This document shows, one piece after another, positions 32,260-41,564 of a stretch of 45,784 nt of DNA. The stretch is from an uncultured Candidatus Melainabacteria bacterium (GTDB lineage Bacteria > Cyanobacteriota > Vampirovibrionia > Gastranaerophilales > Gastranaerophilaceae): NCBI GenBank assembly GCA_947090755.1, contig CAMUPF010000014.1:1-45784 (forward strand), read 5' to 3'. The notes under the pieces are model-generated. The model ran no database searches, was not told the DNA's origin, and was given only the letters and a program-made list of their open reading frames with translations. Both the position numbers and the translations under genes were made by a program. Every line of letters begins with the position of its first letter. Position 1 is the stretch's first letter.

Positions 32260-32924
32260 GGGAGTCTGTTACAGCGGTTATTCCTGTGCGCGCAGGCAGC
32301 AGGCGTTTACCAAACAAAAATATTTTGCCATTTGGTGACAGTAATTTGTTAGTGCATAAGATAAGGCAATTAAAACAGGTAAAAGGCTTGGATAGAATTA
32401 TTGTATCTTCCGATAGTGATGAAATGCTTGAAATGGCAAATAGCGAGGGCGTTCAAACTCATAAACGTGAAATTGAATATTGTGATGAATGTACAAAAAC
32501 ATTTAATGAGGTTGTTGAATATATTGCAAAAGGAGTAGAGGGCGATATTTTAATGTGGGCACCTTGTGTTTGTCCGCTTACTTCGGTAGAAAGTTATGAA
32601 CATGCGTTGACCGATTTTGAGCAAAAGGTACTTATAGAGGGTAAATATGACTCTTTAATTAGTGCGAAAAGTTTTAAAGAATATTTATTTGATGAAAACA
32701 AACCGCTGAATTGGAACCCTGAATTTCATATACCATCGCAAAATTTACCGGCGTGGAAAGTTATTGTAAACGGCTTTTATATTGCTCCGCGCGAAAAAAT
32801 GATTGAATGGAAGTATTTATACGGTAAAAACCCTTACCTTTATATCCTTGATAAACGAGAATCAGTTGATATAGATGATAGAGAGGATTTTGAAGTCGCA
32901 AGGGCTTTGCTTGGGATTTCGTAA
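32256..32924 (+). CDS. CMP-sugar cytidylyltransferase (NeuA/PseF-type)
   Basis: A 222-aa enzyme that activates an acidic nine-carbon sugar with CTP. The N-terminal IPVRAGSRRLPNKNILPF loop is the CMP-NeuAc synthetase signature. VSSDSDE, WAPCVCPLTS and the C-terminal VDIDDREDFEVA (metal and substrate Asp) follow. The sugar could be sialic, legionaminic or pseudaminic acid; none of their biosynthesis genes is in the window. ATG overlaps the preceding stop, so it is translationally coupled. Confidence 0.88.
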   Translation: MRESVTAVIPVRAGSRRLPNKNILPFGDSNLLVHKIRQLKQVKGLDRIIVSSDSDEMLEMANSEGVQTHKREIEYCDECTKTFNEVVEYIAKGVEGDILMWAPCVCPLTSVESYEHALTDFEQKVLIEGKYDSLISAKSFKEYLFDENKPLNWNPEFHIPSQNLPAWKVIVNGFYIAPREKMIEWKYLYGKNPYLYILDKRESVDIDDREDFEVARALLGIS

Positions 32925-32934
32925 TTATAAAATT

Positions 32935-34071
32935 TTATAATGCATCAATTATTGATTTGATGTTTTCATCTGTTACGTTTTGAAGTGCGATGGATTTTGT
33001 TTCATTATCCCACGCACCGAGTTTTTTCAGAACTTCTGCGGATTTGAGAACAATTGTCTGATTGCTTGTGGTTAAAAGTTTTTCTACTGCGGAGGCGTTG
33101 GTCGTTAATTCAAGTGCCGTAAACACAAACGGGCTTTCTTCTCTCAATTCGGCGTCAGCCGTAGTCACGTCAAGGTTCAAACCGTCAAGAAGTTTTTTGA
33201 TTTCTAAAACTTCGTTTTTGGTGTTTTTGTCCTCATCAAAAAGATATTCATCGTTTTCGGTCAGAGTGTTGAATTTTTCACGTGCGTTAAGAAGTACAAT
33301 CGGACTGTCGACTTTTTCAAAAACCTCATACAGGTTGTAGTCGAAAACGCCTGTAAGCGGCAGTATTTCGCCGAGCCCGTTAATAATATTGTTTAACACA
33401 ACGAGGCCGCGTTTGTCTTCTATGAGTGTCAACATGTCGACAAGGTAAGGGATTTCGCCTGCGATATTTTCGGCCATTGAAGATTTTTCCATCGTGTCGA
33501 TTATTGCGTTGAGGGCGTTTTTATCGCCATAAGAAATCAGAAATCTGATTGCGCTGAATTGTTCAAAATCGTCGTCGGATTTGAGTTTTTCAAGTGCAGC
33601 GCCGTAACTTTCTTTGTCGCCAAACGCACCCAGTGTTGAAGCACAATTTGAAGCGAGGCTTTCATTTTCGCTGCATGCGCCCTCACGTAGAAATTCCAGC
33701 GCGAGAGGGTCTTGTATGTGTGAAAAATATTTCGCACAGTACGTTTTTTCTGACTCTGTGCCGTTTTCAAAGATTTCTAATATTTCGTCGGTCAAATCTT
33801 CGTCCGCAAATTTGGCAAGCGTCGAAACAATAAAATCCTCATAATATGGCGAATAGATTTTCATTAGCGCCAGAAGATTGCGGTAATTTGATTTGTTGCA
33901 CGCTTTTTGCAAACGGTTTGCGACATTTTGTTTTACAAAATCGAATAAAAAGTCATCCTGTTTTACGAGTTCTCCAAAGAGATTAATATCAGCGGTATTA
34001 ATCAATTGACGTGCAACCGGCTCGTAATCGGACTGGTTTTTTCCGGTTAATTTTTTTATTAAATTCTGCAT
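32935..34071 (-). CDS. HEAT-like repeat protein
   Basis: A 378-aa all-helical protein with repeating pairs such as DPLALEFLREGACSEN and GDKESYGAALEKLKSDD, in the manner of HEAT/PBS-lyase-like solenoids. No catalytic motif. Likely a protein-binding scaffold. Its start codon shares one base with the stop of the DprA-like gene, so the pair is coupled. It converges with the cytidylyltransferase gene. Confidence 0.65.
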   Translation of the reverse strand: MQNLIKKLTGKNQSDYEPVARQLINTADINLFGELVKQDDFLFDFVKQNVANRLQKACNKSNYRNLLALMKIYSPYYEDFIVSTLAKFADEDLTDEILEIFENGTESEKTYCAKYFSHIQDPLALEFLREGACSENESLASNCASTLGAFGDKESYGAALEKLKSDDDFEQFSAIRFLISYGDKNALNAIIDTMEKSSMAENIAGEIPYLVDMLTLIEDKRGLVVLNNIINGLGEILPLTGVFDYNLYEVFEKVDSPIVLLNAREKFNTLTENDEYLFDEDKNTKNEVLEIKKLLDGLNLDVTTADAELREESPFVFTALELTTNASAVEKLLTTSNQTIVLKSAEVLKKLGAWDNETKSIALQNVTDENIKSIIDAL

Positions 34072-34649
34072 TAATCCAAGTAGAACACAGTAATAACTTT
34101 GTGGCCTTCTTCAGCGTATTGAACGGCGCTGTGTAAAGTTTTACTTGTGTGAGAAAGGAAAACTATCAACTGGTTGCAGTCGTCGATAATTTCTCTGTTG
34201 CAGACTCTTGACGCATCAGCGAGGGTCATCATTGCTCTGTCTGAATGTTCAACGATATTTGGAACACCGATAAGCTGGTTTTGAACGTCGCTTGGTTGCT
34301 GGCCGATTGTTTGAGGTAAAATAACTTTCAATTTGTCAGGATTTGCTTTCATCGCACCGCGGATGGCCGCTGCGTTGGTACCTGAAGAACCTCCGGAAGT
34401 GATGATTGTATTACCCTGCATAACGAGTGCTGTTGCAAGGGTTTCTATTGTTTGCTGGTGAGTGATAGGAAGGTTACGGCTTCCGATGATGGCAATTTTT
34501 TTGGCCGATTGCTGGATTGTAGCAAGTTCCATTGCTAATTCGTCTAAAACCTCAGGATCTTCGCCTGCTCTGTCCAAGTCGTCCAGCGGAACCACAATTG
34601 ACGGCTGTTGTTGTTCTTTTTCATCATCTGAGCTTAACAATATTTCCAT
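34071..34649 (-). CDS. DprA/SLOG-type protein
   Basis: A 192-aa protein. Residues ~50-192 form a Rossmann-like SLOG/DprA core: KIAIIGSRNLP, then NTIITSGGSSGTNAAAIRGA, then LIVFLSHTSKTLHSAVQYAEEGHKV. The N-terminal 45 residues are acidic and low-complexity. It resembles the short cyanobacterial proteins annotated as DNA recombination-mediator protein A. It lacks the SAM and winged-helix domains of full DprA, so a nucleotide- or ligand-binding role other than RecA loading is possible. AAGGATGAT precedes ATG 34649. Confidence 0.75.
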   Translation of the reverse strand: MEILLSSDDEKEQQQPSIVVPLDDLDRAGEDPEVLDELAMELATIQQSAKKIAIIGSRNLPITHQQTIETLATALVMQGNTIITSGGSSGTNAAAIRGAMKANPDKLKVILPQTIGQQPSDVQNQLIGVPNIVEHSDRAMMTLADASRVCNREIIDDCNQLIVFLSHTSKTLHSAVQYAEEGHKVITVFYLD

Positions 34650-34665
34650 ATCATCATCCTTATAA

Positions 34666-34694
34666 TTGCATTCTACATTTTACTGTTTTATAAT
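34666..34694 (+). promoter_or_regulatory. pcrA promoter
   Basis: TTGCAT (34666-34671), 17-bp spacer, TATAAT (34689-34694). The expected start is near 34701, a ~29-nt leader. Confidence 0.75.
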
Positions 34695-34729
34695 GATAGC
34701 ATAAAAATCATTTTTTGGGAATACGGGAT

Positions 34730-37255
34730 ATGGAAAAAATATTAGAAAATCTTAATAAAGAGCAGAAAGAAGCTGTGCAAACCCTTCGCGGGCCGCTTTT
34801 AATCCTTGCGGGTGCAGGCAGCGGCAAGACTAAAGTGTTGACTTCGCGCATTGCGTATTTGATTAAAAATGGTGTTAGACCGCGGGATATTCTGGCTGTA
34901 ACGTTTACCAATAAGGCCGCAAAGGAGATGAAAGAGCGTCTTGCGGGCATGCTGGGTGAAAATGTTGTAAAATACATGTGGGTCGGAACATTCCACGGGA
35001 TTTGCGGCAGAATTTTACGTGAAAATGTTGAGAATTACCAGTTCCCGTCAGGTAAAAAACTTGATAGAAATTTTACCATATATGATGAAACGGACTCTAA
35101 TGCGCTTATCAAGCAGGCGATTAAAAAACTAAACCTTGATGAAAAACTTTATGCGCCTAAACTTGTAAAAACTGTTATTTCTGACGCAAAAAACAAGATG
35201 ATGGACGCACATGCGTTTCAAACTTTTGCGCGTGATTTTAAATCTCAAAGAATCGGCCAGATTTATGAAGAATATGAAAACGCGCTGAATAATAACAACG
35301 CTATCGACTTTGACGATATGCTTCTTTTGACGGTAAAACTGTTAGAGCAGAACCCTGAAGTGCGAGAGTTTTACTATAGCCGCTTCCGGCATATTCTGGT
35401 TGATGAGTATCAAGATACTAACCAGGCCCAGTATAATCTTGTGAATATGCTATATACTAACCTTTCCAAAGAAGTTCCGCCTGAGCGCTCGCTTTGTGTT
35501 GTAGGTGACGTTGACCAGTCAATTTATAGCTGGCGTGGCGCGGATTATACGATTATTATGAACTTCCAGAAGGATTTTAAAGACGCTACTCTTATCAAGT
35601 TGGAACAAAACTATCGTTCAACTGCGAATATTCTGAATGTTGCAAACGCAATTATTCAAAATAACGTTGACCGTGTTGATAAAGTCCTTTATTCACAAAA
35701 AGGCGACGGCGAATTGCTTGATTACTTTGAGGCGCAGGATGAAGCGGATGAGGCGAACTATATTTTGAGCCGGATTAAGCAAACAAATGACGGGAATTAT
35801 AACCGTTACGCTATTCTTTACCGTACGAACTCCCAATCCCGTGCGATAGAAGAAGCCTGTATGGCGGCGGGGATTCCTTATAGAATCTACGGCGGCCTTA
35901 AGTTCTACGAGCGTAAGGAAATCAAAGATGTTCTTGCGTATTTGAAATTAATCTATAACACCGACGATTCACAAAGTTTCAAACGAATCGTTAATGTTCC
36001 GAAACGTGCAATCGGCGACACTACTATCAAAAATCTCCAAAAATTTGCCGATGAAAAAGATGTTAGCCTGTTTGAAGCCGTTAAACTTCTCGATACTGAC
36101 GGGCTTGAGTTTACGCCAAAAGTCCGCTCTAAATTAAAAGATTTTTGTGAGTTGATATTGAAATTCAAAGAGGCGCAAAGTTCTTATTCCCTGCACGAAT
36201 TCGTAACCCTTGTTATTGAAAAAACCGGCTATCTTGCAGAGCTTCAAAGCCAGAATACGGCTGAAGCAGAAGCGGATATCGAAAACTTGCAGGAATTAGT
36301 TAACGTCGCGGGTGAATTTATTCCCGAGGACAGCAGCAACATTCTGGGCGAATTCCTGCAGCAGGTTGCACTCGTATCTGACCTTGACAGTATGGATAAC
36401 GTTGCAAACAATGTTACGCTTATGACTCTTCACGCCGCAAAAGGTCTGGAATTTCCGGTGGTTTTCCTTGCCGGCATGGATGAGGGGATTTTCCCGCACC
36501 AGCGTTCACTCAACAATACAAAAGAAATGGAAGAAGAACGCCGTCTTATGTATGTTGGCGTTACCCGTGCAGAGGAAAAACTTTATTTGACATCTGCAAA
36601 ACGCCGTCAAACGTGGGGCGAATATAAATACTACATGCCAAGCCGTTTCTTAGAAGAAATTCCGCCGCAACTGGTTAATAAAACAGCGTTTAGCGGAAGT
36701 ACCAGTGATTCTTCAACGTTTAGAAACGCGGTTTCTAAAGTTAAAACAGGTCGTTCAAATTATTCTTTCGGCGCGGTTCAGTCTGACAGCGACGGTTACG
36801 TAAAACCGTCAAGCGGATTCGGTAAAAACTTTGTAGCCCCTGGCCGCAAACCTGTTGAGACGCCGCAAAAATCTTCATACTCATACGGAGGTTATCAAAA
36901 GCCTAACCGTACACCAAGCCGTACGATTTTGGTTAAATCAGCCGCAAACAAGGCAAGAGATGATGAAAAAGTTAAAGAGTTTTTTAAAGACAACGCGATA
37001 AAACGTATGCTTCAGGAACGTGACAAGCAGGTTGAGGCTTCAGAAATCGAAAAACAAAAACTTGAAGAAGAACGGCTTAATAAAGTTGTAGACGAAATCT
37101 TTGCGCAGGGTGACAGAGTGTTTCACGAAAAACTGGGTGTCGGTCATATTTTAGACGTAATGCAGGTTGGCTCAAGCACAATGTATACAATAGATTTCGG
37201 CAATGCCGGCAAGAAAGCTATGGACGCGTCATACGCCAGATTGAAGAAGTTTTAA
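34730..37255 (+). CDS. pcrA: UvrD/PcrA-type DNA helicase
   Basis: An 841-aa superfamily 1A 3'-5' helicase for repair and fork clearance. Walker A AGAGSGKTKV (28-37), Walker B DEYQDTNQ, motif III GDVDQSIYSWRGA, motif V TLHAAKGLEFPVVFLAG and motif VI EERRLMYVGVTRAEEKL are intact. The C terminus has the PcrA/UvrD tail: a Ser/Gly-rich linker, then GDRVFHEKLGVGHILDV, the Tudor-like RNA-polymerase-binding module. ATG 34730 is chosen over TTG 34715. rimI follows at 22 bp and bioY overlaps rimI, a likely operon. Confidence 0.95.
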   Translation: MEKILENLNKEQKEAVQTLRGPLLILAGAGSGKTKVLTSRIAYLIKNGVRPRDILAVTFTNKAAKEMKERLAGMLGENVVKYMWVGTFHGICGRILRENVENYQFPSGKKLDRNFTIYDETDSNALIKQAIKKLNLDEKLYAPKLVKTVISDAKNKMMDAHAFQTFARDFKSQRIGQIYEEYENALNNNNAIDFDDMLLLTVKLLEQNPEVREFYYSRFRHILVDEYQDTNQAQYNLVNMLYTNLSKEVPPERSLCVVGDVDQSIYSWRGADYTIIMNFQKDFKDATLIKLEQNYRSTANILNVANAIIQNNVDRVDKVLYSQKGDGELLDYFEAQDEADEANYILSRIKQTNDGNYNRYAILYRTNSQSRAIEEACMAAGIPYRIYGGLKFYERKEIKDVLAYLKLIYNTDDSQSFKRIVNVPKRAIGDTTIKNLQKFADEKDVSLFEAVKLLDTDGLEFTPKVRSKLKDFCELILKFKEAQSSYSLHEFVTLVIEKTGYLAELQSQNTAEAEADIENLQELVNVAGEFIPEDSSNILGEFLQQVALVSDLDSMDNVANNVTLMTLHAAKGLEFPVVFLAGMDEGIFPHQRSLNNTKEMEEERRLMYVGVTRAEEKLYLTSAKRRQTWGEYKYYMPSRFLEEIPPQLVNKTAFSGSTSDSSTFRNAVSKVKTGRSNYSFGAVQSDSDGYVKPSSGFGKNFVAPGRKPVETPQKSSYSYGGYQKPNRTPSRTILVKSAANKARDDEKVKEFFKDNAIKRMLQERDKQVEASEIEKQKLEEERLNKVVDEIFAQGDRVFHEKLGVGHILDVMQVGSSTMYTIDFGNAGKKAMDASYARLKKF

Positions 37256-37277
37256 CATTTTGTGGTAATATAATTTT

Positions 37278-37811
37278 ATGGCAGATTTCAAAGTTAAAAT
37301 CAGAAGAATGGAAAACAAAGACCTTGATCAGGTGGAGGCAATCGAAGCGGCTTCTTACGGCCCGCACCACTGGTCGAAGGATGCGTTTGCCAATGAACTT
37401 CATAACGCTTATGCCAGATACTATGTTGCATTGAATACAAAGGACGAAGTCATAGGTTATATGGGCCTCTGGCACATAATTGACGAAGCGCATTTTTCAA
37501 CAATCTGTGTTTCTCCTGATTATCGTCGTAAATCTGTCGGTGAAGCGCTTTTTAAACGCCTTGTTGATGACTGCTACGAGAATCTTATTAAATATATTAC
37601 GCTTGAAGTTCGGGTTAGCAACCATACGGCGCAGGGCCTTTATACCAAATACGGGCTTAAAAATCTCGGAACCCGCAAGGGATACTATCAGGACAACAAC
37701 GAAGACGCGTACATAATGTGGTCTGAAAATATTTTTTATGATAAATTTAAAGAGATTTATGCAAGAAATGTTGAAGATTTAGCGGCTAAAATAGAGATTG
37801 AAATACTGTGA
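37278..37811 (+). CDS. rimI: RimI-type GNAT acetyltransferase
   Basis: A 177-aa N-acetyltransferase. ICVSPDYRRKSVGEALFKRLV is the acetyl-CoA-binding motif A, with a Lys-Ser variation of the usual QxxGxG/A. TLEVRVSNHTAQGLYTKYGLKNLGTRKGYY and DAYIMW give the RimI-type C-terminal end. The family acetylates the ribosomal protein S18 N terminus or other proteins; the target here is not shown. The last four bases (GTGA) overlap the bioY-like start. Confidence 0.85.
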   Translation: MADFKVKIRRMENKDLDQVEAIEAASYGPHHWSKDAFANELHNAYARYYVALNTKDEVIGYMGLWHIIDEAHFSTICVSPDYRRKSVGEALFKRLVDDCYENLIKYITLEVRVSNHTAQGLYTKYGLKNLGTRKGYYQDNNEDAYIMWSENIFYDKFKEIYARNVEDLAAKIEIEIL

Positions 37812-38458
37812 AGAAAAGAATTTTAAAGAAAAATAACGAAAACATTAGATTTTCACTCGGAACGCTGGTTCTGGTTCTTTTTTGTACCTTTTTACTAATG
37901 ATTTCGACATTCGTCGTATTTGATGTTTATTATCCGGTAATCCCTTCTGCACAGGACGGAGTGAACGGTCTTTCACCTGCAAGCTTTTTCAAAACTTTTG
38001 CTATAATCCCTCAGGTACCGGCTGTAATTTTTGTGGGTGCGCTTTTAGGACGCAGGCTTTCGATTACGGCAATAATTTTGTATATTTTAACGGGCCTTTT
38101 CTTATTGCCTGTATTTGCACTTGGCGGCGGCTGGAAATATATTTTTCAGTATGGTTTTGGTTATATTCTGGCTTACATACCTGCTGTCTTAATTCTTGGC
38201 GGCTTCCTTAAATCCGGCTGGAATGTACGCAATATCGCGCTGGGTGTGCTTTGTGCCGTTCTTTCAATACATTTAATCGGACTCGGGTATATGACACTTG
38301 TTGCGTTAATAAAAGGTGATGGCTGGATGTTTATTAAAGGCTGGATTATTAATCAAAGCGGGTGGAAAGTCGTGTTTGATTATATCTTAAGCTTTGCGCT
38401 TGTGTATTTTACAAAACTGCTCCGCCCGCTGTTATGGTGTTACAAAAAGCCTTACTAA
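37808..38458 (+). CDS. bioY: BioY-family biotin transport S component
   Basis: A 216-aa membrane protein with six spans. VIFVGALLGRRLSITAIILY and LTGLFLLPVFALGGG...YILAYIPAVLILGG match the BioY signature of biotin-binding subunits in energy-coupling-factor transporters. Start is GTG 37808, overlapping the rimI stop. No EcfA or EcfT gene is present nearby, so it would use a shared module or act alone. Confidence 0.85.
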   Translation: MKKRILKKNNENIRFSLGTLVLVLFCTFLLMISTFVVFDVYYPVIPSAQDGVNGLSPASFFKTFAIIPQVPAVIFVGALLGRRLSITAIILYILTGLFLLPVFALGGGWKYIFQYGFGYILAYIPAVLILGGFLKSGWNVRNIALGVLCAVLSIHLIGLGYMTLVALIKGDGWMFIKGWIINQSGWKVVFDYILSFALVYFTKLLRPLLWCYKKPY

Positions 38459-38463
38459 CGGTC

Positions 38464-38492
38464 TTGACTAAAGTGAAAACATGCTGCATAAT
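38464..38492 (+). promoter_or_regulatory. Promoter of prepilin-like gene 3
   Basis: TTGACT (38464-38469), 17-bp spacer with AAAACATG, CATAAT (38487-38492), five bases after the bioY stop. Nearly identical to the promoter at 45668. Confidence 0.85.
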
Positions 38493-38515
38493 GAAAACAT
38501 AGAAAGGAGTAAATT

Positions 38516-39487
38516 ATGAAAAACGAACTTGTAAACATGTCAGCAGGGGGGGGGGGGCGTGCCTTAACAGGCACATCTAAGCGCTTAGGGTTTACGATGG
38601 CCGAAATCCTCTTATCATTAACCATAATCGGCGTGGTTGCGGCGATAACTTTGCCGTCATTGACAGGCAACATTAACGAACGCACCTGGAACACACAGCG
38701 CAAGGCGCTTTATGCAAGATTTTCTCAGGCTATTCCGCTGATAGGTGCCTTGAACGGGTATGGAAATTCTGAAACTTTTATCACCTCCGCGTTGAGTAAA
38801 GTTCTGAAAATCAACAATATATGTGATGATGAGCATATTCAGGATTGCGGGATTCCGTCTAAATTTGTAACTCTTGCAGGTAGTAACTACAGTTATTCTG
38901 TTCCGTTTAAAATGTCGGATTATCAGTCAAAAATGACGAATATGTCTTATTCCCCGCTGTCACTTTCTTATGGCGGTGATGATTCAAACGCGGCGGCGTT
39001 CGAAACCGCGAACGGCGAAAGTATTCTTTTATTTTATTTCCCTAAATGTCAGCCTGATATGAATGAAACGACGACATATTTTGTTCAGCCTAAAATTTGT
39101 GCCAATATGATTTATGACCTGAACGGTTCTAAAGGCCCGAATACCGTTGGTAAGGACATTGGTATTATGACGGTGTTATATTCGACGGACAGTGTGGTCG
39201 TTGCGCCTCAAGTATGGTATCGTAATTCGGCGAGTGTTGAGGGCGATTATAGAGCGGCACAAGAGTATTGTAAAGAACTTGGTTCTGATTTGCGAATGCC
39301 AAATTTGGATGAACTTGCTTCAATATTTGTTAATAATGCTCTACTGAATGTCGGTGAATCTTGGGCGTTTTGGTCGTCTAAAATTGCCAGCCAGAATTAC
39401 GCGTGGGATCAATCGTTTGTAACCGGAAATAGACGTATTACTCCTAAAACGGACACTGCTGTGAGAGGAAGATGTGTTTATAGATAA
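38516..39487 (+). CDS. Prepilin-like protein 3, phase ON
   Basis: A 323-aa type IV prepilin-like protein. Leader MKNELVNMSAGGGGRALTG continues to a KRLG^FTMAE cleavage site: Gly25 at -1, Phe+1, Glu+5, with basic residues before the cut. The hydrophobic helix EILLSLTIIGVVAAIT follows. The GGGG is encoded by exactly twelve G (38546-38557), so the start codon is in frame with the prepilin. The body shares YDLNGSKGPNTVGKDIG and DLRMPNLDELASIF with genes 1 and 2 and ends in RGRCVYR; the region between is divergent (WAFWSSKIAS). Likely a surface-exposed pilin or pseudopilin with a variable, possibly lectin-like tip. AAAGGAG precedes ATG 38516. It follows the bioY operon but has its own promoter. 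Confidence 0.9.
   Translation: MKNELVNMSAGGGGRALTGTSKRLGFTMAEILLSLTIIGVVAAITLPSLTGNINERTWNTQRKALYARFSQAIPLIGALNGYGNSETFITSALSKVLKINNICDDEHIQDCGIPSKFVTLAGSNYSYSVPFKMSDYQSKMTNMSYSPLSLSYGGDDSNAAAFETANGESILLFYFPKCQPDMNETTTYFVQPKICANMIYDLNGSKGPNTVGKDIGIMTVLYSTDSVVVAPQVWYRNSASVEGDYRAAQEYCKELGSDLRMPNLDELASIFVNNALLNVGESWAFWSSKIASQNYAWDQSFVTGNRRITPKTDTAVRGRCVYR
38546..38557 (+). repeat. Poly-G tract (12 G), contingency locus
   Basis: Twelve G, four glycine codons, in the leader of prepilin-like gene 3. This is the in-frame length; gain or loss of one G would abolish the protein. Confidence 0.9.
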
Positions 39488-39507
39488 GATTTGCGGCCAT
39501 TGATTTT

Positions 39508-39534
39508 AAAAAAGAAAGCGCTCGTAAGAGCGCT
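39508..39534 (-). terminator. Terminator after the TolC-like gene
   Basis: Stem AGCGCTC/GAGCGCT with a 4-nt loop (39517-39534); on the minus strand TTTC and TTTTTT follow. A small GTGCC-TGA-GGCAC hairpin at 39552-39564 lies between it and the gene. Confidence 0.75.
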
Positions 39535-39604
39535 GCAGAAATAGAGTTCAGGTGCCTGAGGCACATCTATAATTTGGTTGATAGTTCAGATTTTACCGAT
39601 TGTT

Positions 39605-40996
39605 TTATAATTTACTTCCGGTTGATTTGTACAACCCGATGAAGCCCACCAGGCGTTCGGTTTTGTACGCGTCAAGTTGTTTTTCCAGCGCTAAAAGGCT
39701 TTCCTGATAGCGCAAAAGGTCAAATTTTGAAATTACACCCTCGTTGTATTTTATCTGGTTTAGCCCGAAGTTTGTACTTTCAAGATTGTATTGTTTGATA
39801 AGCTGCTCATAACGTTCGTCGTCGGATTTTAAGACATACAGAGCGTCGTTAACCTCTTGAATTGCAGTCAGGTTTGTCTGGTAGTAGGTTTCCAGAATTC
39901 TTTCGTACTGCGCTTTTTTCATTTTTAAGTTTGCAACGCGCTGGCCGCCGGTGAATAATGGTGTCATAATCCCTGCGCCAAGCCCGATTAACATGTTTTT
40001 CGTTGTGAAAAGGCTTCCTAAATCGTGCGCATTGAATAGTCCGAATCCGCCGAGGTTAAAGGACGGAAGAAATTCTTTTCGCGCAACTTTTACATCTAAG
40101 CCGGCTTTTTGTACTGCAATTTCTGCTTTTAGATAATCAGGGCGGCCCGTGATAACTTCTGTTGCGATTTCCGTTGGAATGGTTAGCCCGTCTTGAAGTT
40201 CTTCCAAGGTTTTGCGTTGAAGATTCGCAGCATTTTCAGGGCTTTCACCGATTAGAACCGCGAATTGATTCAATAATTTAAAATGTTGTTTTTTCAACTC
40301 AATTAAATCGTTTTGTGCACTTATAAGGCTTTTTTCGCTGTTAACGACATCCATAGAGGAAGAAATTCCCTCGTCAAATCGGAGTTTTTCAAGGTCATAA
40401 AGGTTTGAACGCAACGCAACGATTTCTTCCTGAAGCTTTATTGTCTTATCCATTCTGACAATATTTATGTATGTTGTTCCGACGGCTGACGCTACTGAAA
40501 TATGAGCGGAGCGTTCGTCTTGAACAGAACCTTCAAAGGTTTTCTTTGTAGATTGAGTTTTATTACGATTTTTTAAGAAAAGGTCGAGTTCGTAACTCGC
40601 ATAGACCGGAAGTGCAAAACCCCAGTCAGAATGCGTTGTCCCCGGCATTTTGCTATATCCCGGCAAGAATCCTGCGCCTACCTGCGGGAGTTCGGAGGCA
40701 AATTGAGCCTTCATTGCCTGATAATATTCCTGTGTCACAAGTGTTGAGGCCTTAAGGTCGTGGTTTTTGTCGATTGCCTGACGAATATAGCCTGAAAGGT
40801 ATTCATCACCAAATGAATCCCACCAGCCAAGGTTTACATAATCAAATCTATATTGATTTTTATCAACTTTTGCCTTACGGGCAAATAATGCTTTCTTTTG
40901 TTTTGGGGCAGATGTATCAGCGTTTATAGCCAGTGCAGGCATGGTGTTCATGCTGATTATGCTGAGTAAAAGTGCTGTTGCTATTACCTTTTTCAA
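39605..40996 (-). CDS. TolC-family outer-membrane efflux protein
   Basis: A 463-aa outer-membrane channel protein. Signal peptide KKVIATALLLSIISMNTMPALA at the N terminus. Two long alpha-helical repeats typical of the OEP family follow, e.g. VVNSEKSLISAQNDLIELKKQ and GRPDYLKAEIAVQKAGLDVKVARK. The likely start is TTG 40996, nine bases after a perfect AGGAGG; an ATG far upstream would place the divergent MarR gene and its operator inside the frame. It is divergent from the marR-emrA-emrB genes and would complete a tripartite pump. A MarR-type operator overlaps its -35 box. Confidence 0.9.
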   Translation of the reverse strand: MKKVIATALLLSIISMNTMPALAINADTSAPKQKKALFARKAKVDKNQYRFDYVNLGWWDSFGDEYLSGYIRQAIDKNHDLKASTLVTQEYYQAMKAQFASELPQVGAGFLPGYSKMPGTTHSDWGFALPVYASYELDLFLKNRNKTQSTKKTFEGSVQDERSAHISVASAVGTTYINIVRMDKTIKLQEEIVALRSNLYDLEKLRFDEGISSSMDVVNSEKSLISAQNDLIELKKQHFKLLNQFAVLIGESPENAANLQRKTLEELQDGLTIPTEIATEVITGRPDYLKAEIAVQKAGLDVKVARKEFLPSFNLGGFGLFNAHDLGSLFTTKNMLIGLGAGIMTPLFTGGQRVANLKMKKAQYERILETYYQTNLTAIQEVNDALYVLKSDDERYEQLIKQYNLESTNFGLNQIKYNEGVISKFDLLRYQESLLALEKQLDAYKTERLVGFIGLYKSTGSKL

Positions 40997-41038
40997 GATT
41001 TTATTCCTCCTGCTTGCATTTTTTATAGATGTATGATA

Positions 41039-41062
41039 ACATAATATTGTTGCAAATGCAAC
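41039..41062. promoter_or_regulatory. MarR operator over the TolC-like promoter
   Basis: Inverted repeat GTTGCA-AA-TGCAAC (41049-41062). On the minus strand it contains the -35 TTGCAT (41061-41056); a 17-bp spacer ends at 41039 and the -10 TATCAT follows immediately downstream of it. Repression of the channel gene, and possibly the pump genes, by the adjacent MarR protein is inferred. Confidence 0.65.
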
Positions 41063-41091
41063 ATGTAATTTTTGAAACATAAAAGGATGAT

Positions 41092-41553
41092 ATGGCAAAA
41101 GCACAACATTATATAGATTCAATATATTACGATTTGGAATTAACCTCGCACGCAATGAAAGCACTGGGCAATCATTTATTTGAACACTTGAATTTGGGTT
41201 TGACACCTGTTGAGCATGCGGCATTGGATACTATTTTTTGTAATACCGGAATTTGTCAAAGGGATTTGGCTAAATTAATTTTGAAAGATAGGGCTAATAC
41301 CGGCAGAATACTGGCTTCTCTGGAGGAAAAGGGGTTGATTACAAGATTCGTTGATGTGAAGAATAACCGGCTGGTGAGAAAAATGGGCGTTACCGAAAAA
41401 GGACACAAGGTTCTTGAACAGGTTCGTAAGAAAATTGAAGCTTATGTAAAAAGTATAAGTGTTCAGTTTTCAGAGGAGGAAATTGACCAGCTTCAACAAA
41501 CATTGAGAAAATTTAGAGAAAATATTTTAGAATTAGCTAATATGAAGATATAG
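41092..41553 (+). CDS. MarR-family regulator
   Basis: A 153-aa winged-helix dimer. LTPVEHAALDTIFCNTGICQRDLAKLILKDRANTGRILASLEEKGLITR (first 20 residues onward from ~40) is the MarR HTH, followed by the wing with the DVKNNRLVRKMGVTEKG sequence. It leads the emrA-emrB-emrB genes 11 bp downstream and is divergent from the TolC gene, so it probably represses the whole efflux set until a drug, phenolic or bile-like ligand binds. The ligand is inferred. Confidence 0.92.
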   Translation: MAKAQHYIDSIYYDLELTSHAMKALGNHLFEHLNLGLTPVEHAALDTIFCNTGICQRDLAKLILKDRANTGRILASLEEKGLITRFVDVKNNRLVRKMGVTEKGHKVLEQVRKKIEAYVKSISVQFSEEEIDQLQQTLRKFRENILELANMKI

Positions 41554-41564
41554 ATGAGGTAAAA

